From Ascarosepion bandense (taxonomy: Eukaryota > Mollusca > Cephalopoda > Sepiida > Sepiidae), in NCBI GenBank assembly GCA_037127315.1, contig JBBBDQ010001918.1:5192501-5256500 (forward strand): a DNA stretch of 64,000 nt, in the 5' to 3' direction. The translations under genes were made by a program, and so were the position numbers. Positions 44,036-52,644 of this stretch are shown here, one piece after another (position 1 is the first letter of the stretch; every line of letters starts with the position of its first letter). Under the pieces are notes generated by a model. It saw nothing but the letters and a program-made list of their open reading frames with translations, was not told the origin of the DNA and made no database searches.

Positions 44036-44128
44036 TGTCATTCGGCAGGATTTGAACCAGCGACCCTAATCCATATAGGGGAAACCACCAATTGATCTAG
44101 CGTCTTAGATCTCTCGACCACGAATGAC
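44036..44128 (-). pseudogene. tRNA-Leu(CAA)-like pseudogene
   Basis: On the minus strand a 93-nt type II tRNA shape can be drawn: acceptor GTCATTC pairs 7/7 with GAATGAC and A follows as discriminator; D arm GTCGAGAGATCTAAGAC; T arm GCTGG-TTCAAAT-CCTGC with one mismatch; long variable arm. The best anticodon reading is CAA (Leu). The anticodon stem has two mismatches and its loop is one base short, so it is probably a pseudogene or a tRNA-derived repeat head. No CCA is encoded. Confidence 0.65.
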
Positions 44129-44298
44129 CAATAGTCTAAACGAAGTCAAATCAAGACTATATAACACAATTTTCAATTCATCGTAATAACCATATCTGCT
44201 CTGAAATGTATCGTAATGTCAACAAATGTAAACATGTTACGGGAATTAACGAAGATTAAATAAATGGTCTTTAAACAATCGACAATTTGAAATGATTT

Positions 44299-44302
<4 letters not shown>

Positions 44303-44346
<44 letters not shown>
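44303..44346. repeat. (TA)n microsatellite
   Basis: Pure TA run; another with TATC interruptions lies at 44,514-44,581. Confidence 0.95.
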
Positions 44347-44348
<2 letters not shown>

Positions 44349-44545
44349 CCAGTGTTGTTTAAGTCATGCCGACTTCGAAGTTTCCTAATTCTCTATCTCT
44401 ATCTTGATACCATGCATTTTCTAACAAAAAATCTGCTTGCCTAAAATGGCTTTTTAACAGTAAACGACTGAAAATCAGTAAATTTAGCCCTAAGAATCAT
44501 TAAAATTTTGCAATATATCTATATATATCTATATATATCTATCTA

Positions 44546-44583
<38 letters not shown>

Positions 44584-44639
44584 TACGAGAATAAATAAAT
44601 ATTCATGGGAGTACAGACATGTATATCATTATTATTCAG

Positions 44640-45118
44640 GTGTTAATAAAACAGTGCTCAATGTAATATGAACAGTGCTATAAAAAACAGTAGCCACTTA
44701 AGCTTCAGGCAACGTTTTTTGGTTACCGAATTAAACGCAATTGGGTTCGGCTCCTAAATTAATTTGAAGGAAATCAATTGTAGTTTGACCCGCAGTGGGA
44801 TTAGCTCCGTCAGGTGTACTTGACCAAGACAAACACTCATGAATGAATACCTATTTAACTTTCAACATGGAAATCTAAAAATTCTTAGCTGCACACCGAC
44901 CCTAGGACCAAGTTCGGTTATGAGATTTATGATAATGTTAAAATGAAATTTATTTCACACAATCCACAAATACATTGAAAAAATAAACTTTATCTCTTGA
45001 GTACTGTTGCAGTTTTTGAAAGTTTATCAAGTTTTTTCATTTATTAAATAGAATATTTGTTTTATTGTCAACACCGTCTACATTCATTTACAAATATAAT
45101 CAAAATGAATATATATAT
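44640..45118. other. No recognised feature
   Basis: AT-rich sequence between TA runs; nothing matched elsewhere in the window. Confidence 0.3.
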
Positions 45119-45138
45119 CTTAAAAAACGGTAAAAATC

Positions 45139-45196
45139 AGTTAATTAAAATCGCTTGAAGACACCACATGGTAGAAACCTAGGTCGCGTAAAAACT
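45139..45196 (+). ncRNA. Hammerhead-like repeat U, copy 1
   Basis: TCGCTTGAAGACACCACATG then GTAGAAACCTAGGTCGCGTA can fold as stem I (CGC/GCG), stem II (ACCA/TGGT), GAAA, stem III (CC-TA-GG), T and C. The core reads TTGAAGA instead of CUGANGA, so activity is doubtful. Copy 2 follows 104 bp downstream after a TA run. Confidence 0.5.
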
Positions 45197-45222
45197 ATAT
45201 ATATATATATATATATATATAT
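45197..45222. repeat. (TA)n between U copies 1 and 2
   Basis: TA run joining the two tandem U copies; a similar run (45,301-45,341) follows copy 2. Confidence 0.9.
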
Positions 45223-45242
45223 CCTAAAAAACGGTAAAAATC

Positions 45243-45296
45243 AGTTATTGCAAATCGCTTGAAGATACCACATGGTAGAAAGCTAGGTCGCGTAAA

Positions 45297-45301
<5 letters not shown>
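45243..45301 (+). ncRNA. Hammerhead-like repeat U, copy 2
   Basis: Stem II is a perfect 5-bp hairpin, TACCA-CA-TGGTA (45,266-45,277), followed by GAAA, GCTAGGTC (stem III with one mismatch, then U and C) and GCG pairing with CGC before the core (TTGAAGA, 45,259-45,265). Predicted scission would be after 45,289. Confidence 0.5.
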
Positions 45302-45344
<43 letters not shown>

Positions 45345-45539
45345 TTGGACACTCTCGGCTCGTGGCGTGTGTTTACATTGTATATAACACGTTAAGGTCT
45401 GCGTTTCTCTACCGAGCGGTCATACATCAAAAGGTAGAATCGCTGACTGATGTTCATTTGATCAGGTTTCAATAATGGCTAGAAGCAATCGGCTGTCTAA
45501 CTGTACTAAGACAGCGAAACAGGCCTGTCTTCGGATGAC
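45345..45539 (+). mobile_element. SINE-2, copy 1, ribozyme region damaged
   Basis: Aligns with 52,395-52,607: CATTGTATATAACACGTTAA, AAGGTAGAATCGCTGACTGA and GATCAGGTTTCAATAATGG (decayed B box). The terminal part (45,495-45,539) keeps GAAA, stem III CAG-GC-CTG, T and C and GGATGAC, but CUGAUGA and most of stem II are collapsed to CTAAGACAGC. Confidence 0.65.
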
Positions 45540-45669
45540 TTTGTAGATACATGTATATATATGTCTCGTTGAAAATGACTGACAAGTTCGAGTTGGTTAA
45601 GTTTTGATTCCTTGTCGTTCGTTTTCACCGAAAAAGGTTTAAAATAAAGGTTGATTCCCTAATACATAC

Positions 45670-45670
45670 A

Positions 45671-45713
<43 letters not shown>

Positions 45714-45730
45714 ATATATATATATATATA
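45670..45730. repeat. (TA)n microsatellite
   Basis: TA run with one TATC interruption. Confidence 0.95.
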
Positions 45731-45794
45731 ATGAGTTATTTACGTTAACTAGGTTTTGTTAAAATACGTTTGTAGGTTGAAAAACGGAAAAATC

Positions 45795-45853
45795 AGTTAT
45801 TATAAATAGTCTGAAGATACCGAAATGTTGAAACCTAGTTTGCGGAAATAACT
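45795..45853 (+). ncRNA. Hammerhead-like repeat U, copy 3
   Basis: The core CTGAAGA (45,811-45,817) fits CUGANGA and GAAA is at 45,830-45,833. The outer part of stem I is a perfect 7-bp pair, AGTTATT (45,795-45,801) with AATAACT (45,847-45,853). Stem II (TACC..) is weakened, and stem III CC-TA-GT then T, T also satisfies the U-H rule. Confidence 0.5.
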
Positions 45854-45984
45854 CATTTACAAATTAAAAATATACAGAATTTATGCAATATAAATATATT
45901 GAACACAGTGTACTGGTCTAATTTAATTATGTCTAAAAACTATCCAACCAACCAACTAACTATATATATATATATACACACATT

Positions 45985-46039
45985 GTCATCCGCAGACTGA
46001 TCTGTTTCGCCGCATCACAGCTCATCAGTACGGTTAGAC
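45985..46039 (-). ncRNA. Hammerhead ribozyme motif of SINE-2, copy 2
   Basis: On the minus strand: GTCTAACCGTA, core CTGATGA (46,028-46,022), stem II GCTG-TGATG-CGGC, GAAA (46,008-46,005), stem III CAG-AT-CAG (mismatched), T, C and the stem I partner TGCGGATGAC. Stem I pairs U-A, G-U, C-G, G-C, G-C, an internal loop, then GAC/GUC. Stem III damage may abolish cleavage. Confidence 0.7.
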
Positions 46040-46215
46040 TCCGATTGCTTTTTTTTTTTTTACCCAGGATTGAAACCCGACCGAAATGGCGTCAGTCGGC
46101 GATTCTACCCCTGGGCTATGGGCGTTCGGTGGAAGTAGGCAGACTTTTTAGCGCATATCATTATACGCGCCCAATAGCTACAGCGCTCTAATTCATTTCA
46201 CTGAATGAGCGATGC
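45985..46215 (-). mobile_element. SINE-2, copy 2
   Basis: Minus-strand tRNA-headed element: A box TAGCCCAGGGG (46,118-46,108) and B box GGTTTCAATCC (46,077-46,067) at a tRNA-like spacing, an A run, then the hammerhead motif at the 3' side. The upstream part shares AAAAGTCTGCCT with copy 3. The head resembles tRNA-Gly loosely. A TA run abuts the ribozyme end. Confidence 0.7.
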
Positions 46216-46566
46216 GTACACGCCAGATTAGCTACTGTTTATCAAAGTCTACTATTAATGCATATTTGACCATCAACATTTCTTTCAAACATCTTTCATT
46301 AAATAGTGCTGAAAAGAAAGATTTAATTATTTTTTAAAGCTTTTCTAGATTTCTAAAACTTTACTTCAAATTATTCTGAATTTTTATTATCCTAAGCGCT
46401 TTGAGTCACTTCTACGTATAGCCATGGTTAATGGTGTTCCACGAGTTTTTTACGGAATGTGCTGGTGTTGTTCTATAGAAGTTGCCGAAAGTGCTTGGTA
46501 CAATAACATTTTGGATACTTTTTATTTTCCTTAACTCTTACAAAACGGAAAACGTAAGTCTTCCTT
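46216..46566. other. No recognised feature
   Basis: AT-rich, no match elsewhere in the window, ends in a TA run. Confidence 0.3.
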
Positions 46567-46573
46567 GTCGGCC

Positions 46574-46620
<47 letters not shown>
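46567..46620. repeat. (TA)n, Helitron target
   Basis: TA run directly at the 5' boundary of the Helitron copy. Confidence 0.9.
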
Positions 46621-46626
<6 letters not shown>

Positions 46627-46871
46627 TATTTATAAATGGAACTTCTGTGTGTGTGTGTGTGTGTGTCTCCATTACCTATAGACTCCGAAACGGCTGAACC
46701 GATTTTCTTGAAAATTTACACAGTTGTACTATAAGCGTCTGCGAGTGTTCGTAGCTAGGTACCCCCGATAAATACGATTTTAATCAAATTTGATACACTC
46801 ATAGTCAAAGACATAAGAAACGATATTCAGACGATTCAAGGTTGCAGTTCTTACAATAGTGCAGAGACTGG

Positions 46872-46917
<46 letters not shown>

Positions 46918-47101
46918 AAAGGCAAGATGTTTGTGTGTGTGTCTGTTTATCTGTCGGTATGTCCTTTATACAAATTCACAATTTTTATTCGATTCTCACC
47001 AAACTTCACACAAATATTCTTTAGACTGAGTCTGATCTCAGGATCATAGATTAGTTTTAAAGCTTTCATTATACCCGAGCAACGCCGGGTTATACTGCTA
47101 G
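46619..47101 (+). mobile_element. Non-autonomous Helitron, copy 2
   Basis: Starts TATAAACTTATTTATAAATG (copy 1 starts TCTAAACTT), contains GGCTGAACCGATTTTCTTGA and a TA run at 46,876-46,912, and ends with CCCGAGCAACGCCGGG, a short spacer and CTAG (47,098-47,101) followed by T. Opposite in orientation to copy 1. No coding capacity. Confidence 0.7.
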
Positions 47102-47395
47102 TATATATATATTTAAAGGTTGTGTGTTTATAATGGACTGAATTTATTTTTCTCCTACGTCAAAAGCACTTTTCCCTGTTGACCTGATAGCAACAATCGG
47201 TCTGCATAGTGACGAATAGTGCTTGTAAATTTAATTTCTTAATCTCAAAAACGTATCGCTGGTCGAAAAAGTGAAACCTAATTTTTGCGATTGATTTGGG
47301 TCTGGAAACAGATAAGCAATGCTAACTGACAAAAATAAACAACATTACTTAGTGTGTTATAAACAATATGAAAGTGATATACGCGTACTTTTTCT

Positions 47396-47431
<36 letters not shown>

Positions 47432-47454
47432 AAAACACACACACACATATATAT

Positions 47455-47485
<31 letters not shown>

Positions 47486-47689
47486 TTCGTTTCTCGTTGA
47501 TTGAACTGAAATATAACCTATATGCGACTTCGAATATTGTTGAAAAGAGAAACTGTAGATTAATGTTTATTTCGTATCAATTTGAGAAATACTTTTCGAG
47601 TTATTTTTAAGTTTCCGGACACAAATTTGTAAACAGTGTGCGATGTATAAATTGACGCAAAAAACCAAAATAACACTAGCCTCTAATTT
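47102..47689. other. Mostly unassigned, with (TA)n(CA)n at 47,398-47,486
   Basis: A compound TA/CA microsatellite in otherwise unassigned sequence. Frames of 61 and 80 codons cross the microsatellite and are artefacts of it. Confidence 0.4.
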
Positions 47690-47965
47690 TAACAACTGCA
47701 CTCCCACCATATAATAATCATATTGGTGGCAGTCAAGGAAGTTGGGTGGCCAGATTTAAGGGGTTATATGGCCGCAGATACTGTCAGGCAGCCATGATTT
47801 GGTTTTGTCTAACATGGTGCAGAATCCTGTTTTCAGTAGAGGATCTTCAAACATCCACCATTTTGACCCAGGGTAGTACTACCTCCTTGATGTTGGTCTC
47901 AGTGTTTATGCTGTAGGAAGATGAATGGAGGCATAACCACACCCTCCATGGTGATTACTCGAAAC
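47690..47965 (-). pseudogene. Tc1/mariner-superfamily transposase fragment
   Basis: Minus strand: VFRVITMEGVVMPPFIFLQH, then a stop, GGSTTLGQNGGCLKILY, a stop and KQDSAPC (the catalytic Asp box), then TKPNHGCLTVSAAI. Same family as 38,320-38,702 but extends further N-terminally. Multiple stops; dead. Confidence 0.7.
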
Positions 47966-48018
47966 ACCTTCAAAACCACTATTAGTTTCATCCAATTCGC
48001 TCCCTGTCCTCATATTAA

Positions 48019-48291
48019 TCAAGGAACACTAACCATCAGTTAAAGTTACACCCCTACTAACTATGGGTATATCATACCCGATTTTGAAAATATCAAAAAA
48101 TATTAAACATAAATCTTTATTTAAAATATTTTACATACAGCACTTCAAAATTTGTATTTTGAGTTAACATTAATATGAATTGAAAAACATTTTCTAGTAA
48201 GAAAATCAGGTACTGAAAATTGTAATTAAATTGTAATTAAAATGACGTCATTTGCGCTGGGTACGATATACCCATGGTTAGTGTTCTCGGG
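48019..48291. mobile_element. piggyBac-type MITE, copy 1
   Basis: Flanked by TTAA (48,015-48,018 and 48,292-48,295). The right end read inward is CCCGAGAACACTAACCATGG and the left end contains GAACACTAACCATC. TTAA duplications and CCC-type ends are typical of piggyBac. The non-coding interior includes GGTACTGAAAATTGTAATTA. Confidence 0.7.
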
Positions 48292-48461
48292 TTAAAGAGT
48301 CTAAGCAATGATAAGGTCCTTTCTCTCAGGTTCTTTTTCTCACTCACAATAGTATCCACAAACTCTCTGGTTATGGCTTCTTTGGAAAAATCTACACAGT
48401 TATATACCTTTCTCTCAGGTCTTTCATCTTATTCCAATTACCATCGAGGAATTTCTTGTTG

Positions 48462-48560
48462 GATGTGCATTGTGGTGCAGTGGATATCGACTCGGAACGA
48501 CAAATCGGGGAGCCGAGTCCGAATTCAAGTTGAATTTCTCGCATTTTACCTATTAATCTG
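48462..48560 (+). mobile_element. SINE-1 head fragment
   Basis: GTGCATTGTGGTGCAGTGGA, GACTCGGAACGACAAATCGG and GAGCCGAGTCCGAATTCAAG: the best preserved SINE-1 tRNA-like head in the window, truncated soon after. The body is missing. Confidence 0.8.
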
Positions 48561-48721
48561 TCACTTTTCTATTGCTTTTTCTGATATAATTATGCGAATA
48601 AATATTGAATTCCTTGTTCCGGTGTCTTTGCCAAACAGCACTTGTCTTGTTTCGTCTCAATTCTTCTGCACACTTTATTCATCAGATTTCGAATGATGAG
48701 TTTTGTTACGTGGCTCATTAT

Positions 48722-48996
48722 ACCTGGAACACTAACCACCCGTTAAAGTTACACCCCTACTAATCATGTTTGCATCCTACCCGATTTTGAAAATATCAAA
48801 AAATTTCAAATATAAATCTTTATTTGAAATATATTACATGTAGGCCTATAAAAATTTGTACTTTGGGTTAACATTGATAGGAACTGAAAAACATTATTTA
48901 CGTAAGAATATCAGGTACTGAAAATTGTAATTAAATTGTAATTAAAATGGCGTCATTTGCGCTGGGTACTATCTACCCGTGTTTAGTGTTCTCGGG
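48722..48996. mobile_element. piggyBac-type MITE, copy 2
   Basis: Aligns along its length with copy 1, same orientation, about 700 bp away. The right flank is TTAA (48,997-49,000), the left TTAT. Ends GGAACACTAACCACC and TTTAGTGTTCTCGGG. Confidence 0.7.
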
Positions 48997-49000
48997 TTAA

Positions 49001-49529
49001 TAGGTAAACACTCTGAAATGTTCACATTGGATCTTCCGGCGCGAATGCCAAACAGTACAATATACCGTTTCCATATTTAGAGCGAAGTGAATTTTGTCGT
49101 GGTGCTCTTTTTCTCGCGGATGGTGCCCAACAGACTCTACTATAATGTACAGTTAATAAAATTAAAAAACAAGCAAAGCGCATGCGCGTAATTAAGAACA
49201 TAAAATGTCAGCAATTTAGCCATGGCACCCTGTATATATCGAGAGAGAGAGAAAAAAAGAGAGAGAGAGAGATATTAAATGCAAATATTCAAATCATAAT
49301 GTTGATTTCGATAAGAAGCGGAAAACTAAACACGAACCCCTTTTGTTGTTATGCTGGAGTCAAAGGTCAGAGGCAACCAGCTGTAAAGACATAAACACTA
49401 ATAAGGAATTTTTGAGGGATCTTTTTTCGGAGGCACATAAAGATATTGTTTTCGGTTTTATGCGCCACATCAAAGAAAAAGAGTAAGTCATGAAAATACT
49501 CACACTAAGGTTATATACATAAAATGTAC

Positions 49530-49586
<57 letters not shown>

Positions 49587-49743
49587 TGTGTGTTTGTGTG
49601 TGTGGAATAATTCGTATGTAATTATAGAAGACATCTGTGCTCATGCTTGTAAAATAAATATTGTCTCTTAATAAAACTTGATTTATAGTATGCCTACTTT
49701 TTACATTGCAAGAACGTACATATTTTTATGCATCCTAATCCTA
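49001..49743. other. Mostly unassigned; (GA)n and (TA)n(TG)n runs
   Basis: A GA-rich run at about 49,240-49,271 and a TA/TG run at about 49,533-49,601. No gene recognised. Confidence 0.4.
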
Positions 49744-50055
49744 ATGGATTGTGCGTTGTGGTGCAGTGGATATCGACTCGAAACGACAAATCGGGAAGCA
49801 GAGTTCGAAATCCAGTTGAATTTCTTGCATTCACTTACCCACAAATACCCTTAGGAAAGGTATTAATCCGTCTCTTTCCTCCAGTTATGGGTTAAATAAT
49901 AGTACAGATTGGGTTCTATTGCCTTGGCTGTCCACCAGTCTACCGCAGAAAGCAATGGCAACTTACTGCGGGATAATCTTCTGCCCAGTCAGTCATATCT
50001 CTTTCGAGACATGATCTTCCAAAGCGTGTGTCACGTATGGCACTTAACTGACTAA
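49744..50055 (+). mobile_element. SINE-1, full length
   Basis: A box TGGTGCAGTGG (49,759-49,769), B box GTTCGAAATCC (49,803-49,813), body GCATTCACTTACCCACAAAT, hairpin TCATATCTCTTTCGAGACAT, end CGTATGGCACTTAACTGACT. About 310 bp. Confidence 0.85.
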
Positions 50056-50090
50056 CTGAATATATTAGTTAGAAACATGATTAAGCATAA

Positions 50091-50148
50091 AGTGGGGGTT
50101 CTATTTTCTGTTGTTATGAAGTAATAAACTGACCCCCAATAATTACTA
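50091..50148. repeat. Inverted repeat between two SINE-1 copies
   Basis: AGTGGGGGTTCTATTTTCTG and TAATAAACTGACCCCCAAT are a decayed version of the hairpin at 10,336-10,384, in the reverse overall orientation. Confidence 0.6.
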
Positions 50149-50159
50149 CTTAATAATAT

Positions 50160-50356
50160 AATACATCTTTTCCCCTTCTAGCTATGGGTCAATTAATAGG
50201 ACAGATTAGGTTCTGTAGCCTTGGATGGCAACTAGTCTATCGCAGAAAGCAATGGCAACTTATTGTGGGATAATCTTCTGCCCAGTCTGTCATATCTCTT
50301 TCGAGACATGATCGTCCCAAGCGTGTATCACGTATAGCACTTAACTGACAGACTGA
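50160..50356 (+). mobile_element. SINE-1, head missing
   Basis: CTAGCTATGGGTCAATTAAT, CTAGTCTATCGCAGAAAGCA and CGTGTATCACGTATAGCACT. The SINE, hairpin, SINE order mirrors the triplicated locus at 10.1-11.0 kb. Confidence 0.8.
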
Positions 50357-50699
50357 ATCCTAATGACGATCTTGCACATGACATTCTCGGATCGTTTTGG
50401 CTGTCTCAAGGCAAGTTGTTTACCACATTCAAGCCGTGCACAAATATGGATATTTTTCTTTTAAACTTTGCGTTGTAAGATACAGTTCTTTTCAAGGTAC
50501 AGAGTTTGTAAGTTATCAGTGCTAAGAATGAAACTGGTGTGCGGAGTTCAATATTCGGTCGATTTTTTTTAAGTTCACTTACCTTTGAAAAAGTCATAGA
50601 ACCATTTTCTTTCAGTTATGGGTTAAATATCAGTCCAGAGTAGGTTATCTTGACTTGACGTGTCAACCAATTTAGGTAGAAGTAACTTTTGCGGTAAAA

Positions 50700-51915
50700 A
50701 CCAGAGATCGATTTCGAAGAAATCGTTTTTGTGCTATTTACTCTCTTACTAACATGTTTGATTTAATCCAATCTTTCCTCCATAACCGCATAATGAAGGT
50801 TGTTCTGAATGGGCATGCGGCTACACACTTCTGTACAAATGCTGGTGTCCCTCAGGGCTCTATCCTAGGCCTTACGCTCTTCGTTATTTACATAAACGAC
50901 CTCCAAGACGAAATAAAGAGCCATGTAAGCATCTACGCCGATGAAACTACAATTTAATCCCGCATCAGAAAGAATCCCGGCGTGACGGACAAACATAATC
51001 TCGCTGCTGATCTTGAAAGGGATCTACACTCTGTGGTGAATTGGGGCAAGAAGTGGCTCGTAAATTTCAATGCATCTAAGACCAAGCTGCTGTCTGTCAA
51101 TCATCACAGGCAACCTCTCCTGCCTCCCATAATCATGGACCAAGCGAGTCTCCTTGAAAGCAATACTCTGCGCCTTCTCGGCCTTACCCTCTCTTCTGAT
51201 CTCAAGTGGAATCACTACATAGAGTCAATATCTAAATCCACTGCTAGGAAGGTTGGGTCACAGTGTCGGGACAGGATGTTTTTCCCACCTGAAACCATCC
51301 TGCATATATACAAATCATGACGTACTGCGGACATATATGGTCTGGTGCCCCCGCTGTTCATCTCCGTATTCTTGACAGGCTTCAAAGGAGAATCAGTAAT
51401 GTGATAGGTGCTGACTTGGCGGCTCGACTACAGCCACTTTCCCACCGATGGGATGTGGCTTTCCTTTGTCTGTTCTATAAATACTTCCATGGCTTCTGCT
51501 CCAGTGAACTCAAGTCACTGGTGCATCCGCAACCTGACTGGCAACTGGGTCTCACCCATTCACAGTTAGATCAACCAAATGCAGTCGACAATTCTACTCC
51601 TACAGCTTCTTTTCTCGCACTTCCCGCCTGTGGAACTTCCTTACTTATTCTTTTTTTCCTGACGGCTACAACCACCAGGAATTTAAATGCAAAGTCAATA
51701 CTCATCTCTTAACTACATTACCCTAATTCTTTCCACACCACCCTATATATCCTTTCCTTTCTCTCCACCTTTGCATCTGTCATGACACCTGTATTCCCAT
51801 CCTTTCTAACTGGTTCGTCCTTCTCGTCAATCTCCTAATCTTTTTCTGTTATGCAGCCCCCTGCACAACAGTGGCGTTACTGCCTTGCTCGGGGCGATAT
51901 GATTAAAAAAAATAA
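50700..51915 (+). mobile_element. LINE-A, longest copy, with RT domain
   Basis: Covers the RT palm, C-terminus, 3' UTR and tail. The 3' end CCCCCTGCACAACAGTGGCG, TTGCTCGGGGCGATATGATT and A run match the other LINE-A copies. The 5' end is lost before the palm fingers. The coding remnant is listed separately. Confidence 0.85.
50754..51718 (+). pseudogene. LINE-A reverse transcriptase remnant
   Basis: Frame 1 (50,754-50,957): FDLIQSFLHNRIMKVVLNG, NAGVPQGSILG (RT motif with the PQG turn) and a catalytic box reading YADE at 50,934-50,945 where YADD is usual, then a stop. Frame 2 (50,982-51,320): DLERDLHSVVNWGKKWLVNF, FNASKTKLLSVNHHRQ and LRLLGLTLSSDLKWNHYIES. Frame 3 (51,317-51,712): ISNVIGADLAARLQPLSHRW and FLCLFYKYFHGFCSSELKS. 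Two breaks plus the altered catalytic Asp make it inactive. CR1/Jockey-like by eye. The endonuclease domain is absent. Confidence 0.85.
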
Positions 51916-51944
51916 TAATCTATATTATAAATTATGTCCACTAA

Positions 51945-51947
51945 AAC

Positions 51948-51982
<35 letters not shown>
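51945..51982. repeat. (TA)n microsatellite
   Basis: TA run with one TACA interruption after CTAAAAC, a junction also seen after the motifs at 45.19 and 52.74 kb. Confidence 0.9.
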
Positions 51983-51983
<1 letters not shown>

Positions 51984-52221
51984 ATTAAACAGCTATTTTT
52001 CAAAGTCAATATCATATAATATATAATATGTAATATATTACTGCTGTTAATATGCTGTCTCTATGTATGTTCATCATATTATATCTCTTAGAAATTGGGT
52101 CCCTTTTTCTTATTTGTTAAATTTTTACCTCGAATGGTTATTGGGCCTTGCACAAGCTGAGCATTATTTAAAAAAAAACAATAAAAAAGCCATAGTATAC
52201 ATAATACCCCCTACACAGATA

Positions 52222-52282
52222 CGCACACAGGCTCGCGTGCGGGCACACACACGCGCACACACACACACGCGCACACACACAC

Positions 52283-52312
<30 letters not shown>
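52222..52312. repeat. (CA)n/(CG)-rich run and (TA)n
   Basis: CACACGCG-type run, CA run, then a short TA run. Confidence 0.9.
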
Positions 52313-52313
<1 letters not shown>

Positions 52314-52394
52314 AATACATGATTGAGCACTATGAAGGAATTGTAGACTCTGAAAAACATTAGCTACTCAAGCATCTACGCATCGTTTATTCAG

Positions 52395-52607
52395 TAATGA
52401 ATTTAAACACGCTCAGCCACTGGCGTATATATACATTGTATATAACACGTTAAAAGTCCGCCTTCCTCTACCTAGCGCATATAGCTCAGAGGCAGAATCG
52501 ACGACTAATGTCAATTCGGTCGGGTTTCAATCCTATCTAGATGCAATCGGATGTCTAACCATACTGATGAGCTGTAATGCAGCGAAACAGATCTGTCTAC
52601 GGATGAC
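52395..52607 (+). mobile_element. SINE-2, copy 3: tRNA-like head plus hammerhead ribozyme
   Basis: A box TAGCTCAGAGG (52,482-52,492) and B box GGTTTCAATCC (52,523-52,533) give an internal Pol III-type promoter at tRNA spacing. Just 19 nt later a complete hammerhead motif begins (52,553-52,607). An upstream shared segment (CATTGTATATAACACGTTAA) suggests the repeat extends 5' of the tRNA-like part. There is no obvious poly-A tail; the element stops at TATATAATTTTT after the ribozyme. Confidence 0.75.
52553..52607 (+). ncRNA. Hammerhead ribozyme, type I architecture
   Basis: Order 5' to 3': stem I strand GTCTAACCATA; core CTGATGA (52,564-52,570); stem II GCTG-TAATG-CAGC, all four pairs Watson-Crick; GAAA (52,584-52,587); stem III CAG-AT-CTG; U16.1 and C17 (52,596-52,597); stem I partner TACGGATGAC. 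Stem I pairs U-A, A-U, one C/A mismatch, G-C, G-C, internal loop, GAC/GUC. Every conserved core base is present. Predicted cleavage lies after 52,597. Hammerheads are known in animal Penelope-like elements, retrozymes and schistosome SINE-like repeats; activity here is untested. Confidence 0.85.
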
Positions 52608-52644
52608 TATATAATTTTTGTCTTGTGATACATTTTTGCCCGCC

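Noticed and set aside
44350..44390. GAAACTTCGAAGTC on the minus strand as a ribozyme 3' half
   Set aside because: No CUGANGA core or stem I partner within the next 100 bp; at most a fragment.
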